A stretch of 47,250 bases of DNA from Rhodospirillales bacterium (GTDB lineage: Bacteria > Pseudomonadota > Alphaproteobacteria > Rhodospirillales > UBA2165). The stretch lies in the NCBI GenBank assembly GCA_022822205.1, contig JAJECC010000130.1, forward strand, positions 1-47,250, given 5' to 3'. Below are positions 1-7,581 of the stretch, one piece after another (position 1 is the first letter of the stretch; every line of letters starts with the position of its first letter). The notes beneath the pieces were generated by a model that made no database searches, was not told where the DNA came from, and was given only the letters and a program-made list of their open reading frames with translations. A program made the translations under genes and the position numbers.

Positions 1-1058
1 ACGTCGGCCTCGCTGTCGAAGGTGCCAATCTCCCGGCCGGTCTCGAGCTCGATGACGGTGAAGCTCGGATCCCACACCGGGACGCCCCGGAAGTGGTCCG
101 AGCCGTGATATGAGCGCTCGGCGCACGGCCCGCAACGGGACGCGCCCTGGGACGGCGCCCCGCACGACGTGCACCGGCCGGCGGCCCGCCGTTCGGCATA
201 CAGCTCCCGGGACCGTGCGTTCTTGCGCTCCGGGCACTTGCCGGCCTCCTCGATGACGGCGCAGGGGCCGCAGCGTGACAGGCCGTCGTGCACCGGTCCG
301 CCGCACCGGGCGCAGAGCCCCTCGGCGCGCCGCTCGTGGTACTGACGGCGCTCCGCCGCCTGGCGCTTCTCGCGGCACGGCCTGCAGGTCGTCCCGCCCT
401 CGACCGGGGGCTGCTTGCCGCAGCGGATGCAGAGCCCCGCCTCGCGCCGGGCCTTCTGGCGCCGCTTGCTCTTGAGGCGGGCGGCGCGCCGTTTGGCTTC
501 GATGTTCGAGCCCCCGTACGGCAGTCCCGCGGCCTTGCCCGCGGCGTATTTTGAGCGATCGGAAGCGCGGCGCTTCTCGAGGCATGGCTCGCAAGACGCG
601 CGGCCCTCCGCCGCCGGATGCTTGCCGCAGCGCGTGCAGGCGCCCTCGGCCTGGCGCGCCGCCCGCTCCTTGCGCGACCGCTCGCGCTCATAGGCCCGTG
701 CCCGGGAGGGATCCCTGCGCGGTTTTCCTTCCGCGCGCAGGCGGGCGTCGCGGGCGCGGCTGGCGCCGTTTTGCTTCTGGCTGCACGGCTCGCACAATTG
801 ACGATCGGGCGCGGGCGGCTGTTTACCGCACTTCGGGCAGAGACCCTGCGCGGCCCGCTCGGCGGTACGCCGGTGATACCGTTCGAGATCGGCGGGCCGG
901 CGCTTCGCGGCGCAGATCTCACACTGGCTTCGATGGGTTGCGGGCGGGCGCTTTCCGCACTTCGTGCACAAGCCCTTCGACTTGCGCTCGGCGGCGCGCC
1001 GGTGATACCGCTCCAGGTCGCGGGCGCGCCTGGCGGCGATGTCCTGCTTCTCGCACAT
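1..1058 (-). CDS. Tandem zinc-ribbon repeat protein (3' end off window)
   Basis: The minus-strand frame opens at an ATG at 1058 and has no stop to the window edge, giving at least 352 residues; the C-terminus is missing. I read every codon. A good ribosome site (AGGGAGA) precedes the ATG. From residue 31 the protein has six units of the form G-x-C-x2-CG-x(8-10)-C-x2-C, such as GLCTKCGKRPP followed by CEICAAKR. They are joined by Arg/Lys/Glu/Ala-rich linkers that look helical (DLERYHRR recurs). After unit six comes a non-repeat tail (HFRGVPVWDPSFTVIELETG). Cys spacing suggests six structural zinc sites. Similar single units occur in phage HNH-type proteins, but no HNH core is visible here, so the function is unknown. 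Very GC-rich, unlike the catabolic genes; possibly phage-derived. Confidence 0.72.
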   Translation of the reverse strand, partial: MCEKQDIAARRARDLERYHRRAAERKSKGLCTKCGKRPPATHRSQCEICAAKRRPADLERYHRRTAERAAQGLCPKCGKQPPAPDRQLCEPCSQKQNGASRARDARLRAEGKPRRDPSRARAYERERSRKERAARQAEGACTRCGKHPAAEGRASCEPCLEKRRASDRSKYAAGKAAGLPYGGSNIEAKRRAARLKSKRRQKARREAGLCIRCGKQPPVEGGTTCRPCREKRQAAERRQYHERRAEGLCARCGGPVHDGLSRCGPCAVIEEAGKCPERKNARSRELYAERRAAGRCTSCGAPSQGASRCGPCAERSYHGSDHFRGVPVWDPSFTVIELETGREIGTFDSEAD

Positions 1059-1142
1059 GGGATGTCTCCCTGCCGGGGGGTGGAAACCGGTCGAACGGCG
1101 CCCGGCCGGGGATGGGCCGGCCGGACGTCCGTCGGGCGCATA

Positions 1143-1469
1143 TCAGCCCTTCTGGCGGCGGTCGTGGAAAAGCCCCGTGGCGAAGGAATCCCAGTACTGG
1201 ACCCCGCAGTTGCGGATGTTGAGACCCGTGCAGACGATGATCTCGTTGCGGCGGGGGCGCATCTCCTTCACCTCCTTCAGGGAAGCGAGGACGCGCCTGG
1301 TCTTGCGCCGGCGGCCGCCCTTCGGCGCCCCAGCCTCGACGGGCCGGATATCGCCGTCGAGCATCGACCTGAAGCGCTCGACGACGTAGCGCGTGTCGGC
1401 GAGGCCGCCGCCGACGAGGTGGGTGAGGAACGTGGTTGCGTTGGGAGCGAATGCCTGGGCTGGCCGCAT
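1143..1469 (-). CDS. Small basic hypothetical protein
   Basis: A 108-residue frame. I start it at the ATG at 1469 because GGAGACG lies just upstream; the longer open frame to 1649 runs into transposase debris and has no convincing start. The protein is rich in Arg/Lys/Gly in its middle (GAPKGGRRRKTRR) and ends RNCGVQYWDSFATGLFHDRRQKG. No family was recognised. It lies 84 bases upstream of the zinc-ribbon gene on the same strand and shares its high GC, so the two may be co-transcribed. Confidence 0.4.
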   Translation of the reverse strand: MRPAQAFAPNATTFLTHLVGGGLADTRYVVERFRSMLDGDIRPVEAGAPKGGRRRKTRRVLASLKEVKEMRPRRNEIIVCTGLNIRNCGVQYWDSFATGLFHDRRQKG

Positions 1470-1582
1470 GGTACCGTCTCCGTGTTGCCGATAAGGGAAA
1501 ACGGCGGCTGGATGCCCTCCCCCGGACGCCCGACCATCGTCCCGCTCACGGCCGACCCTCAACCTCTCGACGGCGGGAAGCG

Positions 1583-1880
1583 GGCGGGCGGCACTGCCCG
1601 AAGTGTGGATCGGCCAGAACCGGCCCGGCGTCTCACAAGAAAATGCCAAATTGGTGCACCGATTGCCGGTCCAGTTTCAGCGTCAAGACCGGCACGCACA
1701 TGTAATCCTCTAAAATCCCTATGCGCAAATGGGCGATTGCGATCTATCTGCGCATCACCATCTTGAAAAGCGTATCGAGTATGAAACTTCACCGGTACCT
1801 TGGTGTCTCGCAGCCAGCGATCTCGTTCATGATGACCGCATTCGTGAAGCGTGGGCAGGATTTGTTCAAGCTCCTACAAT
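1583..1880 (+). pseudogene. Degraded IS1595-type transposase fragment
   Basis: The plus-strand translation from about 1592 reads HCPKCGSARTG, then WCTDCRSSFSVKTGTHM, an in-frame TAA at 1703-1705, and continues in the same frame as SSKIPMRKWAIAIYLRITILKSVSSMKLHRYLGVSQPAISFMM. This is the N-terminal zinc ribbon and start of the DDE region of IS1595-family transposases. Near 1833 one base has been lost: the next frame resumes with RIREAWAG, the expected continuation. The catalytic part is absent. At least one nonsense and one frameshift mutation make this a dead fragment; no inverted repeats were found. Confidence 0.75.
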
Positions 1881-1934
1881 AACAGCTTCAGTGTGAAGAA
1901 ATTGGCATGGCCTGACGGCCCTGCCCTTCTCAAT

Positions 1935-2090
1935 CTAGACCTCAACTCGTTCCGCAATTTCGATTGCGTCATCCACCTCGATACCCAGGTAGTTGACCAT
2001 ACTCCTGATCTTTGAGTGACCGCAGCGGGCGGCCGACAAAATGAGCGCTCCTGCACACTTCCATGCCGACCATACAGCGCGGCTGCTTCT
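1935..2090 (-). pseudogene. C-terminal remnant of a tyrosine integrase (copy A)
   Basis: On the minus strand the last ~35 codons of an open frame ending at 1935 read GHSKIRSMVNYLGIEVDD followed by AIEIAERVEV. This is the C-terminal signature of phage-type site-specific integrases: the GH of the catalytic box, then the helix with the nucleophile Tyr (here in VNYLGIEVDD). The upstream sequence loses similarity, so only the tail survives. A second, frameshifted tail of the same kind is at 18285-18380. The two have the same orientation and bracket the 2.2-18.3 kb catabolic block. Confidence 0.6.
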
Positions 2091-2198
2091 CCCGAATAGT
2101 GCCGGTACTACGTCTTTACAGACCAACCGGCAGGGAAAGCAGCCGGTCCATCCCGTTGGAGGACGTTATCCTGCACACCATCGTCAATTGGGAGGCCT

Positions 2199-3497
2199 CT
2201 ATCGACTAGCCGGCAAGATACGGCCGGAGCACTCGCCGAAGCCGATGGATGCAAATCCGTCCCGCGTTGCGCGACCGCGGAACGTGATCTCATCGCCGTC
2301 CTCTAGATAACGGCGAGGCTCCCCGCCAACCGAGATGTCCGCAGTGCCCTTTTCACTCAGTTCGGCGAGGCAGGCCCAAGAGCTACGCTCAACTCCCGAG
2401 ACGGTGCCGCTGCCGAATAAATCGCCGGGCTCCAGATTGCAGCCGTTGCTCGTGTGATGCGCCACCATCTGAGCGGGCGTCCAGTAGGATGCCCGGAAGT
2501 TTGTCCGTGTGATGGTGACGGGCTCGGCGCCATTCTCCCGCATGCTTTCGGTGGTCCAATAGGCAAAGAGGTCGATATCGAGGCCACCGTTTGCTTGATC
2601 ATCGTCATCCAGTAGATGAGCTGGTGGGACAGCATCCGGGTCACGGCTTCGTGCCGGCATTCGGAAGGGCGCCAATGCCTCGGCGGTCACGATCCACGGC
2701 GATATGGTGGTCATCAGGCTCTTGCCGAGGAACGGGCCCAAGGGCTGCCCCTCCCAGAATTGGATGGCGCGGGCCGACCAGTCGTTGAGCAAACCGTATC
2801 CGAACAAATGGTCAGCCGCCGTTTCGATGCCGATCGGCTCCCCGAGATCATTGCCCGGACCGACGAAAATTCCGAGTTCAAGCTCGAAATCCTGCGCCGG
2901 CTCCGAGCCGAACGTGACCTCGCCGTCGGGACCTGGATACTGACCGTTTGGGCGTCGCAGGGGGGTGCCGCTGATCCTGACGGTGGTCGCCCTGCTGTGA
3001 TAGGCGATCGGCACCGAGTGATAGTGCTGCCGAAGATTGCCGGTCGGTGACATTCGCTTGGAATGCTCGTCCGAACATAGGAAATCCGTGAAGCTGCCAA
3101 TTTTTGCCGGCAGCAACATTTCGCAATCAGCGGCCATTACCAGGCAGGCGTTGGCAGCCTGTTCGTCCTTGCTGCCCTGAGTCAGGAGGTCCGCAACCGC
3201 TTTGCGAAGTGCCGAGGCTGCCTCGTTTCCGAGCGCGAATAGAGAGTTCAATTGTGAACCCGATGCCGCGATAGCGGCGTCCTTCGCAGGTCCGGAAAAC
3301 AGCCCGGCACTATTTGCGGCGGAAATGTCGAGTATGCAGTCTCCGATGGCAATGCCGCATCGGGCCACACCAGCACCGCTGCTGAAAACGCCCAGGGGGA
3401 GGTTTTGAATGGGGAAATCGGTATCTGGCTCATTTGCCGTCGCCACCCAACTCCGACGATCAGGATCGTGCGTATCGTTTATCTCAACAAGGCTCAT
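2199..3497 (-). CDS. fahA: Fumarylacetoacetase
   Basis: A 432-residue protein matching fumarylacetoacetate hydrolase, which splits fumarylacetoacetate to fumarate and acetoacetate in homogentisate-type pathways. Family residues are visible: FTDFLCSDEHSKRM holds the metal-binding Asp and catalytic His (equivalent to Asp126/His133 of the mouse enzyme), DFELELGIFVG the two Glu ligands, and LLNDWSARAIQFWE the last Asp. Full length for the family. It is the last gene of the seven-gene operon, and its ATG overlaps the stop of the upstream MBL gene by four bases. It implies that the ring-cleavage product is a fumarylacetoacetate-like diketo acid; the exact substrate is inferred. Confidence 0.93.
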   Translation of the reverse strand: MSLVEINDTHDPDRRSWVATANEPDTDFPIQNLPLGVFSSGAGVARCGIAIGDCILDISAANSAGLFSGPAKDAAIAASGSQLNSLFALGNEAASALRKAVADLLTQGSKDEQAANACLVMAADCEMLLPAKIGSFTDFLCSDEHSKRMSPTGNLRQHYHSVPIAYHSRATTVRISGTPLRRPNGQYPGPDGEVTFGSEPAQDFELELGIFVGPGNDLGEPIGIETAADHLFGYGLLNDWSARAIQFWEGQPLGPFLGKSLMTTISPWIVTAEALAPFRMPARSRDPDAVPPAHLLDDDDQANGGLDIDLFAYWTTESMRENGAEPVTITRTNFRASYWTPAQMVAHHTSNGCNLEPGDLFGSGTVSGVERSSWACLAELSEKGTADISVGGEPRRYLEDGDEITFRGRATRDGFASIGFGECSGRILPASR

Positions 3498-4471
3498 AAC
3501 GTCCCCGCCTGTTCATCGAAATAATACCGCCCGGCCGCACCGAGAACTTCCCAGCGGTCGTCTCCGGCTTCGGCGCCGAACTCCGTGTAGCAAAGGTGTA
3601 CGTTGAGGACGATGCGCTCCCGGTCGATCCAATCCGCATAGGGACCGAGATCGATGTCGCGGGCGGCTTCCTCGTAGCCCATCCCCGCGTCATAGCGTTT
3701 TCGGGATTCGTTCTGAACGAACTCGATATAATCCTTGAGTCCCTGGATACCCTTCTTGTCGGTGATGGGCCCATGTCCGGGGACCACCACGTCCACATCC
3801 CAGCTCATTATCAAATCGCAGGCGTCGATCCAGTTCCGGCTCGGCCCGCACCAGATGATGGGGTGACCGTCCATGAACAATATATCGCCGGCGAAAATTA
3901 CCCGATCCTCGGGGACGTAGACGACAACGTCGCCTTTGGTATGCGCCGGGCCCACCTCGATGAAACGGACCTCCTTGCCGCCGACGTGAATAGTCCGCTC
4001 ACCGGAAAATGTGCTGGTCGGAAGGGTCTGAACGAAACCCTCGGGCGAAAACTTGGTCCACATCACCTCGTTGAAGAATTTCCCCGCGTCGCCGAAATTC
4101 TCCCAGTTCATCCGGATGTTGCCCCGCGGGTCGTCGGACGGTGCGGAATGCTCCTTCATCTCCTCCAAGCAAGCGTCGGAGGAAATGATCACGGCACCCT
4201 CGACCAATTGGTTTCCGAACGTATGGTCCGGATTCGAGTGGGTATTGAGGAGGGTGCCGATGCGTTCCGCCGCCGGCACCGCGCGCTTCATGGTATCCAG
4301 CATGTCGCGGGTGAGCGGCAGGTCCATCAGCGTATCGACGAGCAGGGTCTCGCCCTGGTCCTCGATCAGGCCTGCGTTGCTGTATCCCCAGCCGCCGTTG
4401 GGTTGCAGATAGCCGTAGCAGCCGTTGCCCAGGTCATGCAGGCCTTTTTCGAATGGATAGGCGCTTCCCAT
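3494..4471 (-). CDS. MBL-fold metallo-hydrolase
   Basis: A 325-residue metallo-beta-lactamase-fold protein. The metal motif is THSNPDHTFGN, i.e. HxNxDH rather than the usual HxHxDH, followed by a distal His in VGPAHTKGDVVVYVPEDRVIFAGDILF, with the Asp ligand in AGD, and the final His in VVVPGHGPI. This belongs to broad hydrolase/lactonase-like groups whose substrate cannot be read from sequence. It overlaps the upstream VOC gene by one base (TAATG) and the downstream fahA by four, so translation is probably coupled. A role between ring cleavage and fumarylacetoacetase, for example hydrolysis of an ester or lactone intermediate, is inferred from position only. Confidence 0.88.
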   Translation of the reverse strand: MGSAYPFEKGLHDLGNGCYGYLQPNGGWGYSNAGLIEDQGETLLVDTLMDLPLTRDMLDTMKRAVPAAERIGTLLNTHSNPDHTFGNQLVEGAVIISSDACLEEMKEHSAPSDDPRGNIRMNWENFGDAGKFFNEVMWTKFSPEGFVQTLPTSTFSGERTIHVGGKEVRFIEVGPAHTKGDVVVYVPEDRVIFAGDILFMDGHPIIWCGPSRNWIDACDLIMSWDVDVVVPGHGPITDKKGIQGLKDYIEFVQNESRKRYDAGMGYEEAARDIDLGPYADWIDRERIVLNVHLCYTEFGAEAGDDRWEVLGAAGRYYFDEQAGTL

Positions 4472-5451
4472 TACCGGATCTCACTGAATTTCGGTACCTC
4501 GCCTTCCAGCACAGTTACATCCCAATCGGGCTCCGGATTCATGAAATCGGGAATTTCGTGGGACCACATCATCATGCCGAAACGGGGATCCCAGACCCGC
4601 GGCTTCCATTCGTCGGTCAGGTAATCGATGTCCGTCAGGTATTCGGATTCACCGCCGCCCGGGTTGTTGGCGTAATAATTGATGGCCGACGAAATGCGGT
4701 GGCGGCTGATACCCATAAAACTTCCCCATCCCTGCCGTTGAAGGTAGTTGGCTCCGACCATGAGTTCGTCGATATTTTCGACGCCGAACGACACATGATT
4801 CCAGGTGATGCCTTTGGCCTTTACCTGTTCCGAATCCATGATGAAGATCGAATGATGATCCTGACGGCCATCCGCGAGCAGGAAGGTGGCAAGGCCGCGG
4901 GAAATATCGGTCACGCGGAAATTGAGCACATCGACATACCAGGCTTCGATCGTATCGATATCATCCTTGGGCGCGGTGTATCCGATATGGTGGATCAGGC
5001 GCGGCTGGGCACGCTCGTACCACTTTCGGTTGGCGTCCCAGCGCTGGACCGTATCGACGGTGTTGGTTGGGACATGCTCGCCCGCGATAACATTGCGTTC
5101 GAAGACGCGAAAGCCGAGCGGGATGCCCACGGCGTCCACGGTGTGAAGGGTTCCGTCTTCGTCACGGCTGACCTCGCCTTGTGCAGCGAGTTTCTTCTCC
5201 AGCTCATCCAAATTCTCGGCGTTATCGACGCCCCAGATGGTTTCTCTCACGCCGGGGCGTTCCAACACATTTTCCCGAAGTGTCGGATCGGTCATGTGCC
5301 GAATAAGGATGGTGGCGCCTTCGGCAACGCTGAAGTCGGCACCTTTGTCATCTTCGCGGTCAAGCGTGAGTCCAAAATCCACGTAAAACCTTTTGGCCTC
5401 CGCGACATCCGGGACGCCGTAGATCAATGAGGCGATACCGTTAATTGCCAT
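4471..5451 (-). CDS. VOC-family extradiol dioxygenase-like protein
   Basis: 326 residues with two vicinal-oxygen-chelate modules (about 1-130 and 150-280). Candidate iron ligands of a type I extradiol enzyme are present in the second module: His in PRLIHHIGYTAP, His in GITWNHVSFGVENIDE, and Glu in GGGESEYLTDIDY; the DHHSIF motif lies between. Such enzymes open a catechol or hydroquinone-type ring next to a hydroxyl. It sits between an FAD hydroxylase and hydrolases in the same operon, as expected for the ring-cleavage step. The substrate is unknown; a glyoxalase-like non-oxygenase role is a less likely alternative. Confidence 0.85.
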   Translation of the reverse strand: MAINGIASLIYGVPDVAEAKRFYVDFGLTLDREDDKGADFSVAEGATILIRHMTDPTLRENVLERPGVRETIWGVDNAENLDELEKKLAAQGEVSRDEDGTLHTVDAVGIPLGFRVFERNVIAGEHVPTNTVDTVQRWDANRKWYERAQPRLIHHIGYTAPKDDIDTIEAWYVDVLNFRVTDISRGLATFLLADGRQDHHSIFIMDSEQVKAKGITWNHVSFGVENIDELMVGANYLQRQGWGSFMGISRHRISSAINYYANNPGGGESEYLTDIDYLTDEWKPRVWDPRFGMMMWSHEIPDFMNPEPDWDVTVLEGEVPKFSEIR

Positions 5452-5499
5452 AGTCCTATCTCCTGATTTTCTGCTCTCATCTCCTGTAGGCCGTCGACC

Positions 5500-6660
5500 C
5501 TAGAAGGGCGCGGCCAGCCTTTTGGCGGTTTCGGCCCCTTGCTTGGCCATCATTTCCCTGACCGGCGGCGGGAAGAATTTGGGTTCATCGCTCTCTTCAT
5601 CCCGGGTCAGGTTTTGTCCGGTCTCGAACGAACCGTCCTGAACGAACTTTGCCCGTTCATACCGGCGGTCGAACCACGCGGCGACGGCCTCTTGCCAGCC
5701 ATCGCCCTTCTCCAATTCGTCGGCGAACGCAACGGCGTCTTCAATTCCCATGGAGCCCCCTTGGGCCCAGAACGGACAGGCGGCGTGCGCCGCGTCCCCC
5801 ATGATCACGACACGGCCCTTGTGCCAAGGTGCGGGCAGCCGGACCTCTTCCATCACCGTGTAAAGAACGTCCTCGGGCCCAAAATCAAGCTTCAAAAGAT
5901 CCGGCACCGGTCCGCCGAAGCAGGCAAATTTTTGTCGAAACGTGTCGGCGACGGTTTCTTGCGGCGGCCGCTCCGTGGTCGATGCTTTACCGACGCCGGC
6001 GAAATAGAACTCCGTGTCGCTGACCGGGATGATGCCGAGCGTCTTCCCGTGTCCCCAGAGCCATAGTGGCCGGTCCATGGTATCCGGCCTGGGCAGGACC
6101 AAGCGCCAATTGCAAAATCCGGCGAACTCCGGGTCGTGTCCAGGAAACACCATGTCGCGGGTTTTGGAGCGGAGACCGTCGCACCCTATGACCAGACTGT
6201 AGGCGCCTTCGGTGCCATCCGAGAAACTTACGTCAATTCCGTCCGCGGTCTCATTGAGCGCCTCGATGGTCGTGCCCATGCGAAGCGGAACACCACTCGC
6301 TTCCAATCGCCGATGGAGAACTTCATGAAATGCCTCGCGGCGGATGGCCACGTTTGAAGGGTAACCTTCACCAACAATATTGATGTCCGGCGGCGCGAGG
6401 ACGACCTCGCCGAGCGTATCCAGGAAGTGAATGTTCTTCTCCGGATCATAAAATCCGACTTCTCCCATCTCTTCGACGATACCGATGTCCAGTAGGGCGC
6501 GCAGGCCAGTCCCCTGGATTAGAATACCGGCCCCGGCGATATCGAAATTGTCTTTGATCTCGACGATCTCGCAATCGATGTTGCGCTTCGCCAGGGAACA
6601 AGCCAGCACCTGCCCGACAATACCGGCGCCGACGATTAGAACTTTGTCCAATTTGACCAT
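5500..6660 (-). CDS. FAD-dependent aromatic monooxygenase
   Basis: 386 residues starting MVKLDKVLIVGAGIVGQVLA. I chose 6660 because GGAGGGAGAATAAG sits directly upstream, rather than the ten-codon-longer frame. It has the three signatures of the p-hydroxybenzoate/salicylate hydroxylase family: the N-terminal GxGxxG dinucleotide fold, a DG motif (VIGCDGLRSKTRD) and the GD motif (VIMGDAAHAACPFWAQGGS). It likely adds a hydroxyl to an aromatic acid using NAD(P)H and O2, producing the substrate for the downstream VOC dioxygenase. Its start lies one base after the stop of the FAH-family gene. Confidence 0.9.
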   Translation of the reverse strand: MVKLDKVLIVGAGIVGQVLACSLAKRNIDCEIVEIKDNFDIAGAGILIQGTGLRALLDIGIVEEMGEVGFYDPEKNIHFLDTLGEVVLAPPDINIVGEGYPSNVAIRREAFHEVLHRRLEASGVPLRMGTTIEALNETADGIDVSFSDGTEGAYSLVIGCDGLRSKTRDMVFPGHDPEFAGFCNWRLVLPRPDTMDRPLWLWGHGKTLGIIPVSDTEFYFAGVGKASTTERPPQETVADTFRQKFACFGGPVPDLLKLDFGPEDVLYTVMEEVRLPAPWHKGRVVIMGDAAHAACPFWAQGGSMGIEDAVAFADELEKGDGWQEAVAAWFDRRYERAKFVQDGSFETGQNLTRDEESDEPKFFPPPVREMMAKQGAETAKRLAAPF

Positions 6661-6661
6661 C

Positions 6662-7567
6662 TTATTCTCCCTCCACGATGGGATTCTCAAGTGTTCCCAG
6701 ACCCTCTATCTCAATGCGGCAAACGTCTCCCGGCTGCAGAAACGACTTTGCCACGTGCCCGACCCCGCTGCCGGTTCCGGTTGCGATGACATCGCCGGCC
6801 AGAAGCGTGAAGTGTTCAGCCAATGCTTCGATCAATTCCGGCACAGTGAAGATCATCAGTTCGCTGTGGGTATCCTGACGCAGTTCGCCGTTGATAAACG
6901 TGTTGATCCTCAGATTTTGCGCATCGGGAATTTCGGAGCGCGGCGTGATCCAGGGCCCCATAGGGGCGGACGTATCGAAGGATTTCTGCCACAGCCAGTC
7001 CGTTTTCAAGGCCGGCCAATCCTCCCGCCACAGGAAATCCCGTGCCGACAGGTCATTGACGATGGTGTAACCGGCGACATGGTCCAGCGCATTGTCGCGA
7101 CTGATGTTGCGTCCGGACTTTCCGATCACCACACAGATCTCGGCTTCCCAGTCCAACTTCTGTGTGATCCTCGGGCGCTTGATTTCATCGCCGGGCCCGA
7201 TAACGGTCTGGCGGACCACCTTGTTGAAAAAGTACGGGTTCAGGACTGACTTGTCCGCCTCCCTGCCCGACATCTCCTTGAAGTGGTCGCTGTAGTTGGC
7301 GCCGGCGCAGAAGATGTTGCTCGGATACAAGAGCGGCGCCGCTAGATTGACATCGGCGAAATCAAGGTCCGCTTTATCGGTTGCCGCCAAACTCTCCAAT
7401 TTCGGCAACGCGTCATCCCAGTTCCGGACCAGCGCGATCGTCGAGCTTGCGTCGTAATCGCCGTCAGCCAGCGCCGATCCAACATCGACGACAACTTCGC
7501 CGACCTTGAGTCCGGCGCGGGGCTCGGTAGTTCCGTTGGCGGTGTAGTTAATCAGGCGAAAACTCAT
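6662..7567 (-). CDS. FAH-family hydrolase/hydratase (copy 1)
   Basis: 301 residues from MSFRLINYTANG; an in-frame ATG nine bases earlier (7576, MTEMSF) is an equally possible start. The C-terminal two-thirds is the fumarylacetoacetate-hydrolase fold: KLDWEAEICVVIGKSGRN holds the acidic metal ligands, then VNDLSARD, and TGTGSGVGH near the end. Members include 2-keto-4-pentenoate hydratase and acylpyruvate hydrolase; they act on ring-cleavage products. It is the third gene of the operon, between dctQM and the monooxygenase. The N-terminal 80 codons are duplicated almost exactly at 10892-11153. The open frame continues far upstream into the transporter gene, but that extension is spurious. Confidence 0.88.
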   Translation of the reverse strand: MSFRLINYTANGTTEPRAGLKVGEVVVDVGSALADGDYDASSTIALVRNWDDALPKLESLAATDKADLDFADVNLAAPLLYPSNIFCAGANYSDHFKEMSGREADKSVLNPYFFNKVVRQTVIGPGDEIKRPRITQKLDWEAEICVVIGKSGRNISRDNALDHVAGYTIVNDLSARDFLWREDWPALKTDWLWQKSFDTSAPMGPWITPRSEIPDAQNLRINTFINGELRQDTHSELMIFTVPELIEALAEHFTLLAGDVIATGTGSGVGHVAKSFLQPGDVCRIEIEGLGTLENPIVEGE

Positions 7568-7581
7568 TTCGGTCATCCCAA

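Noticed and set aside
275..1766. Several long plus-strand open frames in the first 1.8 kb (up to 382 residues)
   Set aside because: They are shadows of the minus-strand zinc-ribbon gene and small gene; their translations are low-complexity Ala/Arg/Gly/Pro-rich and match no family.
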